NCBI RefSeq assembly: GCF_009363895.1
Contig: NZ_CP045434.1
Coordinates: 2,973,291-3,037,290, forward strand
DNA: 64,000 nucleotides
Direction of reading: 5' to 3'
Source: Sphingomonas ginsengisoli An et al. 2013
GTDB lineage: Bacteria > Pseudomonadota > Alphaproteobacteria > Sphingomonadales > Sphingomonadaceae
The notes beneath the pieces were generated by a model. It saw only the letters and a list, made by a program, of their open reading frames with translations, did no database searches and was not told the origin of the DNA. Made by a program: the position numbers and the translations under genes. Positions 25,308-34,335 of this stretch are shown here, piece by piece (the first letter of the stretch is position 1; each line of letters begins with the position of its first letter).

Positions 25308-26048
25308 TCAGCTCGCCGGCGGCAGGTCGGTCGGCTGGCCGTAGCGGGACTGGATGAAGCGGTCCTGGGTGGCGAAGGCGTCGCGGTCGCGCTGCGCCAA
25401 TCTTTCGCTGATCTCTCCCAGCGCCGCGCGGCTCGCCTCGAGGCTCTCGACAAGGCGCTGGTCGACGGTCTTGCCCTCGGCATCGGCCTCGCCGCGATAA
25501 GCGGGCGGGACGTTGGCATAGCGTTCGAGCAGGCCGGGCAGGTGGACGCTCATCAGCCGCCGCGCGTCCTGCGCATCGGGATCGACCGCGTCGAGCCGCT
25601 CGAGCGTCGTCTTGAGCGTGCCGAGCCCGCCGCTGATCGAATCGGTCACCGCCTGCGCCGGCGCGGGCAGCAGGCGCCGCGACTTGTAGAGGAAGGAGTC
25701 GAACCGCTGCACCATCTCGCCGTTGGAGACGTCCGTTGGCACGGTCGCGATCTCGGCGCCGCTCAAGTCGTTGACGAGCACCAGCCCGGCGATACCCAGC
25801 GCCAGCGCCACGGCGGCGAGAAAGCCGAAGATTCCGATCGGGGTCAGCAGCCCGACCCCGATGGTCAGCGCGCTGACTACCAGCACCGCCATGGCCGCCT
25901 TGGACAGCGCGCGGCCGTAGCGATCGAGCGTCCGCGTCCGTTCGCGCCGGGCCTGGCTCGCGACCGGCCCGCGCTTCTCGTCGACCACCGCGATGACCCG
26001 GTCGAACCGGGCCAGCGCGCGATCGACCTTGTCGTCGAGTTCGCTCAC
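25308..26048 (-). CDS. XpaC-like membrane protein (TelA partner)
   Basis: A 246-residue protein with two membrane segments at about 49-67 (AAMAVLVVSALTIGVGLL) and 70-92, framed by helical cytoplasmic parts. The C-terminal helices (MSVHLPGLLERYANVPPAYRG, RLVESLEASRAALGEISERL) match the XpaC family, annotated as 5-bromo-4-chloroindolyl phosphate hydrolysis protein. Such proteins are nearly always beside telA, as here: it starts inside the telA stop (ATGA). The role is probably in an envelope-stress or toxic-anion response; the enzymatic name is historical. Confidence 0.72.
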   Translation of the reverse strand: MSELDDKVDRALARFDRVIAVVDEKRGPVASQARRERTRTLDRYGRALSKAAMAVLVVSALTIGVGLLTPIGIFGFLAAVALALGIAGLVLVNDLSGAEIATVPTDVSNGEMVQRFDSFLYKSRRLLPAPAQAVTDSISGGLGTLKTTLERLDAVDPDAQDARRLMSVHLPGLLERYANVPPAYRGEADAEGKTVDQRLVESLEASRAALGEISERLAQRDRDAFATQDRFIQSRYGQPTDLPPAS

Positions 26049-27259
26049 TTAAGCTCGAGCGGACTGAGCGGCGAGGGGCCCTCGAGCCGCGCCTGACCGG
26101 CGCCTTCGGCGCGGGCGATGTAGCCGCGCGACTTCTCGACCTCGTTGCCGAGGGTATTCACCGTCTGCTTCATGTTCTCGAGCGCCTTCAATTTGAACGC
26201 GTCGATCGAATCCATCGTGTCGTAGATGTTCTGGAAGGCGCGCTGCAGCGTCTCGAGCGGAATGGTCGAGCTCGCCGCCTGTTCGTGGATCGCCGCCGAC
26301 TGGGTTCGCAGCATCTCGCCGGTGGTGTCGATCATGCTCGCAGTGGTCGAGTTCAAGGCGCCGATCTGTTCGAGCACCAGCTTCTGGCTGGTCAACGCCG
26401 ACGCCACCGTCACCGCAGTCCGCAGCGCCGAGACGGTGGTGGTCGAGGCGCGGTCGACGCCCTTCACCAGCTCGACATTGTTCTTCTTGACGAGGTCCAG
26501 GGCGAGATAGCCCTGCACCGTCACCGCCATCTGCGTCAGCAGGTCGGTGGTCCGCTGGCGGGTGTAGAACAGCGCGGTCTCACGGATCGCCTTGGCCTTG
26601 GCGGGATCGGTCGCGTCGAGCGAGTTGGCGGTCTCTTCAAGCTTGGCGTCGAGCGCCTTCGAGATGTGGATCATCTGCTCGAGCCGATGCATCGTCTTCC
26701 ACAGATTAGCGCGCTCGGTGTCGATCGCGGCATTGTCCATCAAGAGCTCGTCCTTGCCGTTGGCGAGGCTGCCGAGGATCTGCTGGATGTGGGTCTGCGA
26801 GCTGCGATACTTGTCGAAATAGCGGTCGACGCGGTTGCCGAAGGGGATGATGCCGAGCAGCTTCTTGGGCTTGCTCGCGCCCTTGGGGTCGAGCGATTCC
26901 ACCGTCCGGCGCAGTTCGGTCAGGTCGGCGCCGATCCCGCTGTCGCGGTCGATCGCCTTGACCGGGCGGTCGAGGAAGCGGTTGGAGGCGCCGGCGGCGT
27001 CGGCGATCTCCTTGCGGCCCATCGCGGTCAGCTGGTCGACCTTCTTGCCGAACTCGGGACTGTTGGAGTCGAGCGCGACGAGCTCGCCCACGAACTGGTC
27101 GACCTTGTCGTCGAGCTGGCTGCGCTCGGAATCCTTGAGCGGGACCAGCCCGGCGGCGTCCTGCGGGACCACCGGCTGGAGCACCTCGGGCGGATCGAGC
27201 TTGAGCGCGGTCGGCGCCGCGGTCGCGGTGGGAGTGGCCGTCTCGGGGGTCGTCGCCAT
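26045..27259 (-). CDS. telA: TelA-family toxic anion resistance protein
   Basis: A 404-residue, almost wholly helical cytoplasmic protein. The TelA domain runs from about residue 60 to the end: LDRPVKAIDRDSGIGADLTELRRTV, GIIPFGNRVDRYFDKYRSSQTHIQQIL, and a long coiled-coil with KALDAKLEETANSLD and LVLEQIGALNSTTASMIDTTGEML. TelA proteins are linked to tellurite and other stress resistance and to phage or colicin tolerance in some operons. The ATG at 27259 follows GGACGAGACGA. The frame upstream of it lacks family similarity. Confidence 0.85.
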   Translation of the reverse strand: MATTPETATPTATAAPTALKLDPPEVLQPVVPQDAAGLVPLKDSERSQLDDKVDQFVGELVALDSNSPEFGKKVDQLTAMGRKEIADAAGASNRFLDRPVKAIDRDSGIGADLTELRRTVESLDPKGASKPKKLLGIIPFGNRVDRYFDKYRSSQTHIQQILGSLANGKDELLMDNAAIDTERANLWKTMHRLEQMIHISKALDAKLEETANSLDATDPAKAKAIRETALFYTRQRTTDLLTQMAVTVQGYLALDLVKKNNVELVKGVDRASTTTVSALRTAVTVASALTSQKLVLEQIGALNSTTASMIDTTGEMLRTQSAAIHEQAASSTIPLETLQRAFQNIYDTMDSIDAFKLKALENMKQTVNTLGNEVEKSRGYIARAEGAGQARLEGPSPLSPLELK

Positions 27260-27488
27260 TCGTCTCGTCCTTCTCGCTGCCGCACCAGCATGGCCGCAAG
27301 CCGCCCGCCGGTGCAAGGCGTTGAGGTGTATTGTAAGGCTCACACACCTTGCTCGCAAGTCCCACCGCGGGATGCGCTTAGTGCCGCGTTAACCACATAC
27401 TTGAGGCAATTACTCACCCTGTTCGCGCTAGTCGCCCTTCCCAAGAGTGCGCGTGGAACCGCGAAAGGGAGAGGGGGCAAGCCTTCCG

Positions 27489-28805
27489 ATGATGAGCTTC
27501 TTCAGAAAGCTGATGCGCAATGAGAGTGGCAACACGCTCATCCTGACCGCGTTGTGCATGCCGTTGCTAATCGGCTCGGCGGGCCTTGCCACCGACACCG
27601 TCGAGTGGGCGTTGTGGAAGCGCCAGCTGCAGAAAGCCGCCGATTCGGCGGCGATCGCCGCGGTCTATGCGCGGATGGCCGGGCAGGACGTCACCAAGGC
27701 GGTCTGCTACGACGTCGACCCGACGACGATCCCGAGCGCGGTCCGTCCGACCGGCTGCTCGGCGACCGCCAACACCAGCGCGCCCAACAACAACCGCACC
27801 GGGCTGATGCTGCTCAAAGCGCCGTTGATCGACACCGCCGCGGCGACCCCGGCCGGCTGCACCGGCTGCGACCATACCGTATCGGTCCAGCTCCAGGTCC
27901 AGAAGGCGCTGCCGTTCAGCTCGATGTTCATGACGTCGACGCCGATCATCACCGCCAACGCCACGGCGGCGGCGGTGAACTCGGGCAATTACTGCGTGGT
28001 CAGCCTTGAGAACACGAATACGACGGGGATTACCGCGGGCGGTAACACCAGCGTCGACTTCGGCTGCGGCATGATCACCAATTCGACCTCGCTCGACGCC
28101 GCGGTGGCGTTCGGCAGCTCGTCGGTGCGGGCGACGCCGGTCGCCGCGGTCGGTGGACTCGACACGACCGACAACTGGGCATCGGGCACCACCCTGCTGC
28201 CTTACACGGTGGCGCAGCCAGACCCGTTCGCCAACGTCAATCCGCCGGCGATCCCGGCGTCCTGCACCAATGTCAATCTGGGTCCGCAGCAATCGGCGAC
28301 CTACGGGTCCGCCACTTCGGGCACCGTCACCTGCTTCTCGAGCCTGAGTGTGCGCGGCACGCTGACCCTGCAGCCCGGAACCTATGTCGTCACCGGCGAT
28401 GTCAATTTCGGATCGCAGGCCACGGTCAACTGTAGCGGCTGCACGATCATCATGACCAACTCCACGCCGGCCAATACCGGGTCGTTGACGATCAACGGCG
28501 GCGCGCAGGTCAACATGACCGCGCCGACCAGCGGCGACTATCACGGCATCCTGTTCTATCAGGATCGCAATGCCACCATGTCGACAACCAAGATCAACGG
28601 CAACAGCTCGAGCAACTACTCGGGCGCCTTCTACTTTCCGGCAACCAGCGTCGAATATACGGGCACTGCCGGCCTCACTTTCGATTGCGTCAAGCTGGTC
28701 ATCCGCCGCGTGACCTTCATCGGCAACTCGAAACTCAATAACAATTGTCCTGCGGGTTATTACGGTGACGAGTTCACCGGCAACCACGTCCGGTTGGTGT
28801 CCTAG
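27489..28805 (+). CDS. TadG-like Flp pilus-assembly protein
   Basis: A 438-residue exported protein. The N-terminal segment NESGNTLILTALCMPLLIGSAGLATDTVEW is the Tad-type prepilin-like hydrophobic helix, followed by the TadG-like QLQKAADSAAIAAVYA pattern. The remainder (about 150-438) is rich in T, S, N and G with repeated short hydrophobic turns, suggesting a secreted beta-helix-like domain with paired cysteines. ATG at 27489 or 27492, behind GAGAGGGGG. First of three tad-type genes. Confidence 0.8.
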   Translation: MMSFFRKLMRNESGNTLILTALCMPLLIGSAGLATDTVEWALWKRQLQKAADSAAIAAVYARMAGQDVTKAVCYDVDPTTIPSAVRPTGCSATANTSAPNNNRTGLMLLKAPLIDTAAATPAGCTGCDHTVSVQLQVQKALPFSSMFMTSTPIITANATAAAVNSGNYCVVSLENTNTTGITAGGNTSVDFGCGMITNSTSLDAAVAFGSSSVRATPVAAVGGLDTTDNWASGTTLLPYTVAQPDPFANVNPPAIPASCTNVNLGPQQSATYGSATSGTVTCFSSLSVRGTLTLQPGTYVVTGDVNFGSQATVNCSGCTIIMTNSTPANTGSLTINGGAQVNMTAPTSGDYHGILFYQDRNATMSTTKINGNSSSNYSGAFYFPATSVEYTGTAGLTFDCVKLVIRRVTFIGNSKLNNNCPAGYYGDEFTGNHVRLVS

Positions 28806-28807
28806 TC

Positions 28808-29290
28808 ATGGCGCGCCTTATCTCCGCGCTCCGTCGCAGCGAGCAGGGCACCGCGGTGCTCGAGCTCGGCCTCGCCATCCCGCTGGTGTTCGTGCTGCTG
28901 CTCGGCATGATCGACATCGGTAAGGGTTTCTCGATGAAGCTCCAGCTCGAACAGGTCGCGCAGCGGTCGGTCGAAAAAGTCATGAACGGGCAGGCCGACC
29001 GGAGCCAGCTGGCGGCCATCAAGACCGAGGCGGCGACTGCCGCGGGGGTCGACCCGACCGCGGTGACCACCTCGGCCTGGCTCGAATGCTCGCCGTCGAG
29101 CGGCGGCACGGTGACGTTCAACTATTACCCCAATGACGCCGGACCCTGCGCCAACGGCCAAATCTCGCGGCGCTATCTGGCGGTGTCGATCAACAAGAGC
29201 TTTTCGCCGATGTTCAAGTTCAGCTGGGCCGGGGTCGACTCCAACGGCAACTACAATTTGACCGGCGCGACTTCGGTGAGGACGCAATGA
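28808..29290 (+). CDS. TadE-like minor pilin protein
   Basis: A 160-residue protein with an N-terminal class-III-like signal: SEQGTAVLELGLAIPLVFVLLLGMIDIGKGF, residues about 11-42, in which the Glu at +5-like position follows the membrane-entry Gly. The rest is a small exported domain with two cysteines. Two bases separate it from the TadG-like stop. TadE-type proteins are minor pseudopilins of tight-adherence pili, processed by the TadV peptidase. Confidence 0.82.
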   Translation: MARLISALRRSEQGTAVLELGLAIPLVFVLLLGMIDIGKGFSMKLQLEQVAQRSVEKVMNGQADRSQLAAIKTEAATAAGVDPTAVTTSAWLECSPSSGGTVTFNYYPNDAGPCANGQISRRYLAVSINKSFSPMFKFSWAGVDSNGNYNLTGATSVRTQ

Positions 29291-29733
29291 TGGTTCGCTT
29301 GATCCGTCGACGCCGCTCGCTCCGCCGCAACCAGGATGGCGCGGCGGTGGTCGAGTTCGCCTTCGCGCTGCCGGTGCTGATCATGTTCATCTGGGGCATC
29401 GCCCAGTTCGGCATGGTGATGGCCGCGGACGCAGGCATCCAGAACGCGCTCGGCGAAGGCGCGCGGATGGCGACGCTGTTCCCCCGGCCAGCTTCGGCCG
29501 ACGTCAAGACGCGGATGCAGAACAGCCTGTTTGGACAGTTCCTGGGCAGCTACACGATCGACGATCCGGTCGTGCAGAATAACACCGTCACCAATACGAC
29601 CACCAACTCGACGACGACGATCGGGCAGACGATGGATCTCAAGATCACCTACACGGTGACCCCCGATTTCCTCTTCTTCAAAGGTCCGCAGATCGTGATG
29701 CCGCGCTCGAAGCGGGTCTATCTGACGACCTGA
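29287..29733 (+). CDS. TadE-like minor pilin protein
   Basis: A 148-residue second TadE-family protein with NQDGAAVVEFAFALPVLIMFIWGIAQFG at residues about 15-42 and a short exported C-terminal domain rich in T and N. It overlaps the previous gene by 4 bases (ATGA). With the two upstream genes it forms a tadG-tadE-tadE operon. No tadA/tadB/tadC, rcpA or flp genes lie in the window. Confidence 0.82.
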   Translation: MMVRLIRRRRSLRRNQDGAAVVEFAFALPVLIMFIWGIAQFGMVMAADAGIQNALGEGARMATLFPRPASADVKTRMQNSLFGQFLGSYTIDDPVVQNNTVTNTTTNSTTTIGQTMDLKITYTVTPDFLFFKGPQIVMPRSKRVYLTT

Positions 29734-30498
29734 TCAGCCCTTTGCCGCGCGGGCGGCGAAGAAGCGGGTGATGGCGTCGCGGACCTCGTGAGAGGTGAGC
29801 CGCTCGGAGAAGTGGCCGTTCTCCCACTCCATCCGCTCGAGCACGGCGCCATGCTCGCGCCCGCGCAGCAGCGACTGGGTCAGGCGCAGCGCCTGCGGAG
29901 GCTTGGACAGCAGGTTGGCGACCACCGCCTCCAGCCTTTCGTCGAGACCACTCGCGCTCGCACGGTGGCTGACGAGGCCATAGCGCTCGGCCTCCTCGAC
30001 CGTGAACGGCTCGCCCAGCAGCAGGTGCCGCGCCGCGACCCGCCGCCCGGCCATGCCCGGTAGCAGCAGCGAACTCGCCGCCTCGGGGACCAGGCCGAGG
30101 TCGGTGAACGGCATCAGGAAGCGCGTGCCTTCCTCGGCAATCACCAAATCGCAGTGGAACAGCATGGTGGTGCCGATGCCAACCGCATTGCCGTGCACCG
30201 CGGCGACCAGCGGGACCATGTTGGTCGCCAGCGCGCGCAGCAGTCGCCAGACGGGCACGTCGGTCTGCCCATCCTGGGGCAGCTCGTTCATGAAGTCGGC
30301 AAGGTCGTTGCCCGCGGTAAAGTCGACCCCGCGGCCCTCGAGCGTGATCACCCGCACGTCCGGATCGCCCGCCGCCGCCTCGATCGCGTCGGCCAGCGCC
30401 GCATACATGGCGACGGTGATCGCATTGCGCCGCTCGGGCCGGTTGAGGATCAGCGCGAGGCGTTCGCCGCGGTGCTCGACGAGGACATGGTCGGTCAT
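29734..30498 (-). CDS. Enoyl-CoA hydratase/isomerase family protein
   Basis: A 254-residue crotonase-fold enzyme. Seen: NRPERRNAI, the oxyanion-hole block AAVHGNAVGIGTTML, and LVPEAASSLLLP, where the single conserved acidic residue is the later one. The residue that acts as the second acid in hydratases (GGG-C-E position) is not Glu here, so an isomerase-like (ECI/PaaG-like) activity is more likely than hydration (inference). Convergent with the TadE gene and adjacent to its stop. Confidence 0.87.
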   Translation of the reverse strand: MTDHVLVEHRGERLALILNRPERRNAITVAMYAALADAIEAAAGDPDVRVITLEGRGVDFTAGNDLADFMNELPQDGQTDVPVWRLLRALATNMVPLVAAVHGNAVGIGTTMLFHCDLVIAEEGTRFLMPFTDLGLVPEAASSLLLPGMAGRRVAARHLLLGEPFTVEEAERYGLVSHRASASGLDERLEAVVANLLSKPPQALRLTQSLLRGREHGAVLERMEWENGHFSERLTSHEVRDAITRFFAARAAKG

Positions 30499-30569
30499 GG
30501 ACGCTGTTGTGACGGGCGGCTAAGCGACGTGCAACCTTTGCACCCCGCCATTTCCGGAGCGCCAGCAAC

Positions 30570-31223
30570 ATGAAGTTCTTCGCCGACACCGCCGACGTCA
30601 ACGAGATCCGCGAGCTGGCGGAGACGGGCCTCCTCGACGGCGTCACCACCAACCCGTCGCTGGTCCACAAGGCCGGGCGCAACTTCCTCGAATCGGTCAA
30701 GGAGATCGCCGCGCTGGTGCCGGGCCCGGTCAGCGCCGAGGTGGTCGCTCCCGATTACGACGGGATGATGCGCGAGGCCGAGGTGTTGCGCCGGATCGCC
30801 GACAATGTCGCGATCAAGGTGCCGCTGACCCCCGCCGGCCTCAAGGCGTGCAAGGCGATCACTGGCGACGGCACGATGGTCAACGTGACGTTGTGCTTCT
30901 CGTCCGCGCAGGCGCTGCTCGCCGCCAAGGCGGGGGCGACCTTCATTTCGCCCTTCGTCGGGCGCCACGACGATGTCGGTTTCTCGGGGATGGAGCTGAT
31001 CGCCGACATCCGCCTCATCTACGACAATTACGACTTTCCGACCCAGATCCTGGTCGCCTCGGTGCGCTCGCCGATGCACGTGGTCGACGCCGCCAAGATC
31101 GGCGCCGACGTGATGACCGCGCCGCCCAAGATCATCATGCAATTGTTCAACCATCCGCTGACCGACCTCGGCCTCGCCAGCTTCACCAAGGACTGGGCGG
31201 CGACGGGCCAGACCATCGCCTGA
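30570..31223 (+). CDS. Transaldolase / fructose-6-phosphate aldolase (TalC/FSA type)
   Basis: A 217-residue small transaldolase. Seen: [20 protein letters not shown], Schiff-base lysine in [43 protein letters not shown] and [15 protein letters not shown]. This short single-domain form could act as transaldolase in the pentose-phosphate pathway or as fructose-6-phosphate aldolase. It is divergent from the enoyl-CoA hydratase gene. Confidence 0.92.
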   Translation: MKFFADTADVNEIRELAETGLLDGVTTNPSLVHKAGRNFLESVKEIAALVPGPVSAEVVAPDYDGMMREAEVLRRIADNVAIKVPLTPAGLKACKAITGDGTMVNVTLCFSSAQALLAAKAGATFISPFVGRHDDVGFSGMELIADIRLIYDNYDFPTQILVASVRSPMHVVDAAKIGADVMTAPPKIIMQLFNHPLTDLGLASFTKDWAATGQTIA

Positions 31224-31294
31224 CGGTCGCCCGACGGCCCCACTCGTCGCGGGGGCCACTGGAAATTAACCCTTGGCTGCGACACACTGACGCC

Positions 31295-31852
31295 ATGGCC
31301 AGGGTCATCCAGTTCGAAGATCATGCGTTGCGGCGTTTGCGCGCGCGGGTCGCCGCCGCCGAAGAGGCCAACCAGGATCTGATCGCCTTCGCGCGCGGTC
31401 ATTCGGGCGCGGTGACCTCGATCCATTCGGCGGTACTCGCGGCGATGGAGGCCGACAGCCTTGAAGGCCTGCTCCACGTCGTGGTGCAGGAGTGGCCGCT
31501 GATCCTCGGTTTGGACGCGGTCGCGCTCGCGCTGATCGCCGGCGACAAGGGCTTCCGCGTCGATTCGAGCGGCATCCAGCTGGTCGACCCGGCGATGCTC
31601 CAGCGCTCGTTGACTCAAGTCGACAGTGTCGTCCTGCGCACCGTCGACCGCGGGCATCCGCTGTTCGGCCCGGCCTGCGACCTCATCCGCGCCGAGGCGC
31701 TGATCCGGCTCGAAGGTGACAGTCCCGCCGGCCTGATCGCGCTCGGCCAGCGGACCGAGCAGTCGCTCGACGGCCGCCACGGCAGCGAGCTGCTGCTATT
31801 CCTCGGCCGCAGCCTGTCGGCTATGATCCAGCGGTGGATCAACGAGATCTAG
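31295..31852 (+). CDS. DUF484 family protein
   Basis: A 185-residue protein with an N-terminal coiled helix (LRRLRARVAAAEEANQDLIAFA) and a GAF-like core (DSLEGLLHVVVQEWPLILGLDAVALALI, then PAGLIALGQRTEQS). DUF484 proteins commonly precede xerC, as here. The function is unknown. The ATG at 31295 starts the region matching the family; a longer open frame upstream reads through unrelated sequence. Its end overlaps xerC by 19 bases. Confidence 0.84.
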   Translation: MARVIQFEDHALRRLRARVAAAEEANQDLIAFARGHSGAVTSIHSAVLAAMEADSLEGLLHVVVQEWPLILGLDAVALALIAGDKGFRVDSSGIQLVDPAMLQRSLTQVDSVVLRTVDRGHPLFGPACDLIRAEALIRLEGDSPAGLIALGQRTEQSLDGRHGSELLLFLGRSLSAMIQRWINEI

Positions 31853-32757
31853 CCGCGGAGCCGACCGAGCTCGCCGTTCGCTTCGGCGCCTTCCTCACCC
31901 ATGACCGCCGGCGCAGCGCCCATACGGTGCGCGCCTATCAGGCGACCGCGCACCGCTTCATCGGCTTCATGAACGGCTATCGCGGCGAGCAGATCGGTCG
32001 CTACGCGCTGCTGACCGTCCAGCCGACCGACCTGCGCTCCTTCCTTGCCCAGCGGCGCGGGGAGGGGCTCGGACCGTCGTCGGCGGCGCGCGAATTGTCG
32101 GCGGTGCGCGCCTTCCTCAAGTTCGTCGCTGAGGACATGGGCGAGCAGCCGCAGCTTCCCCGCACCCGCGCGCCGAAGCGGCCGCGGACGCTGCCGCGGC
32201 CGGCCTCGCCGACCGATGCCGTCGCGCTCGCCGAGGATGCCGGCGCCGCCGCGCTGCAGCCGTGGGTCGGTGCGCGCGACCTTGCCATCCTGCTGCTGCT
32301 CTACGGCTCGGGCCTGCGCATTTCCGAGGCGCTCCGGCTAACCGGCCGCGCGCTTCCGCTCGGCCATACGCTCCGCGTCACCGGCAAGCGCAACAAGACG
32401 CGCGTCGTCCCGCTCGTCCCCGCCGTCCGCGACGCGATGCAGGAGTATCTGGCGCAGGTGCCGTGGCCGGTCAGCGGCGACCTGCCGCTGTTCGTTGGGG
32501 TGCGCGGCGGTCCGCTCAACCCCGACCTCGTCCGCCGCGCGGTGCAGGCGGCGCGGCGGCGGCTAGGACTGCCCGACAGCCTGACCCCGCACGCGTTGCG
32601 TCACAGCTTCGCGACGCATCTGCTCGCGCGCGGCGCCGACCTGCGCTCGCTGCAGGAATTGCTCGGCCACGCCAGCCTGTCGTCGACGCAGATCTATACC
32701 GGGGTCGACGCGGCGCATTTGCTCGACGTTTACCGCCACGCGCATCCGCGCGCCTAG
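31834..32757 (+). CDS. xerC: Tyrosine recombinase XerC
   Basis: Site-specific recombinase resolving chromosome dimers at dif with XerD. Two domains: an N-terminal SAM-like core-binding domain (about 10-110) and a catalytic domain carrying R162 (GSGLRISEAL), K185, H253 and R256 (HALRHSFATHLL), H279 (LLGHASLSSTQ) and the nucleophile Y288. All catalytic residues are present in 307 residues. A GTG start overlaps DUF484 by 19 bases. Confidence 0.93.
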   Translation: MDQRDLAAEPTELAVRFGAFLTHDRRRSAHTVRAYQATAHRFIGFMNGYRGEQIGRYALLTVQPTDLRSFLAQRRGEGLGPSSAARELSAVRAFLKFVAEDMGEQPQLPRTRAPKRPRTLPRPASPTDAVALAEDAGAAALQPWVGARDLAILLLLYGSGLRISEALRLTGRALPLGHTLRVTGKRNKTRVVPLVPAVRDAMQEYLAQVPWPVSGDLPLFVGVRGGPLNPDLVRRAVQAARRRLGLPDSLTPHALRHSFATHLLARGADLRSLQELLGHASLSSTQIYTGVDAAHLLDVYRHAHPRA

Positions 32758-33359
32758 CGCGGGCCTTCCGCCTTGAAGGTGAGCAGCCGCCACAGATAGC
32801 CGAGCGCCAGCGCCGCCAAGATGGTGTTGCTGACCGGGCCGAGCCAGGCGTCGACCTCGGTGAACCGCTCGCGCAGCTTGTAGCCGGCGATCGCCAACAG
32901 CGCGGTCCAGCCGAGCGTGCCGACGGTCGAGAAGAGGACGAAGCTGCCGAACGGCATCTTGAGCAGCCCGGCCGGGACCGAGACCAGGCTGCGCACCGTC
33001 GGCAGCAGCCGGCCGAGCATCACGAAGAAGCTGCCGTGGCGGTCGAACCAGCGCTGCCCGCGCTCGACCTCGCGCCAGCTGAGCGTGAGCCAGCGGCCGT
33101 GGCGGTCGATCAGCGGGCGCAACCGCTCGATCCCGAGGGTGCGCGCGGCGAGATACCAGAAGATGTTGCCGAGCATGGCGCCGGCGGTCCCGCTGGCGAT
33201 CACCGCGCCGAGCTGCATCTGGCCCTCGGCGGCCGCCACCCCCGCGACCGACATGATGATCTCCGACGGGATCGGCGGAAAGACCGTCTCCAAGAACATC
33301 AGGAAGGCGACGCCGAGATAGCCCGCCTGCTCGATCAGCCGAATGACCCAGTCCGACAT
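32754..33359 (-). CDS. DedA family membrane protein (first copy)
   Basis: A 201-residue polytopic inner-membrane protein. Seen: LEQAGYLGVAFLMFLETVFPPIPSEIIM, the DedA-typical E-x-FPPIPSE entrance motif, then GTAGAMLGNIFWYLAAR and FGRLLPTVRSLVSVPAGLLKMPFGSFVLF. DedA proteins are proposed flippases for undecaprenyl phosphate or phospholipid and support membrane homeostasis. The start overlaps the gshB stop (TGATG). A second DedA relative lies at 55.7 kb. Confidence 0.88.
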   Translation of the reverse strand: MSDWVIRLIEQAGYLGVAFLMFLETVFPPIPSEIIMSVAGVAAAEGQMQLGAVIASGTAGAMLGNIFWYLAARTLGIERLRPLIDRHGRWLTLSWREVERGQRWFDRHGSFFVMLGRLLPTVRSLVSVPAGLLKMPFGSFVLFSTVGTLGWTALLAIAGYKLRERFTEVDAWLGPVSNTILAALALGYLWRLLTFKAEGPR

Positions 33360-34303
33360 CAGGCGCCCAGCTTGCGCTCGATCGCGTCCCAGATGAGTCC
33401 CGCGCTGTTGATCCCGTCGAAGCGGTCGAGCGCGACCAGCCCGGTCGGCGAGGTGACGTTGATCTCGGTCAGGTAGCCGCCGATGACGTCGATCCCGACG
33501 AACAGCAGCCCGCGCTCGCGCAAGTGGGGGCCGAGCGCGGCGCAGATCTCGCGCTCGCGTGGGCTCAGCTCGGTCTTCACCGCGGTGCCGCCGGCGGCGA
33601 GGTTGGAGCGGATCTCGCCCGCGCCGGGAACCCGGTTGATCGCGCCGACCGGCTCGCCGTCGACCAGGATGATGCGCTTGTCGCCCTCGCTCACCGCCGG
33701 CAGGAACGCCTGCGCGATATAGGGCTCCTTCCACACCTCACCGAACAGTTCGGCGAGCGCGCGCAGATTGGCGCCGTCGCGACCGATGCGGAACACCGCA
33801 GCCCCGGCGTTGCCGTGGAGTGGCTTCATCACGATCTCGCCGTGCTTGGCGTGGAAGGCTTTGAGTTCGTCGATGCTGCGGGTGATCAGCGTCGCCGGCA
33901 TGAACTGGGCGAAGTCGAGCACGAACAATTTCTCGGGCGCGTCGCGGACCGAGCGCGGGTCGTTGATGACCAGCGTCGTGCCGCGCAGCCGCTCGAGCAA
34001 ATGGGCGGCGGTGATGTAGGCGATGTCGAACGGCGGGTCCTGCCGCATCAGCACCACGTCGACCTGCGCGAGGTCGAGCGGGGCAGGGGCTTGCGCGGTG
34101 AAATGGTCGCCCTCGACCCGCTGCACCGTCACTTCTCGCGCGAGGGCACGAACCTGGCCGTCCTCATAGGTCAGCGCGTCGGCGGCATAGTGGAACAGGC
34201 GGTGCCCGCGGGCCTGCGCCTCGAGCATCAGCGCGAAGGTGGAATCGCCGGCGATGGCGATGCTCTCGAGCGGGTCCATCTGGACGGCGACGGTCAGCGG
34301 CAT
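33359..34303 (-). CDS. gshB: Glutathione synthetase
   Basis: ATP-grasp ligase joining gamma-glutamylcysteine and glycine. Seen: MRQDPPFDIAYITAAHLLE, NDPRSVRDAPEKLFVLDF, IVMKPLHGNAGAAVFRI (ATP lid), DGEPVGAINRVPGAGEIRSNL, and FVGIDVIGGYLTEINVTSPTG. 314 residues with a start at 34303; 34330 is a second possible start. Together with gor in this window it makes and recycles glutathione. gshA is not in the window. Confidence 0.95.
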   Translation of the reverse strand: MPLTVAVQMDPLESIAIAGDSTFALMLEAQARGHRLFHYAADALTYEDGQVRALAREVTVQRVEGDHFTAQAPAPLDLAQVDVVLMRQDPPFDIAYITAAHLLERLRGTTLVINDPRSVRDAPEKLFVLDFAQFMPATLITRSIDELKAFHAKHGEIVMKPLHGNAGAAVFRIGRDGANLRALAELFGEVWKEPYIAQAFLPAVSEGDKRIILVDGEPVGAINRVPGAGEIRSNLAAGGTAVKTELSPREREICAALGPHLRERGLLFVGIDVIGGYLTEINVTSPTGLVALDRFDGINSAGLIWDAIERKLGA

Positions 34304-34335
34304 GGGATTGCGCCTAGGGGAGGCGGCCATGCTTG

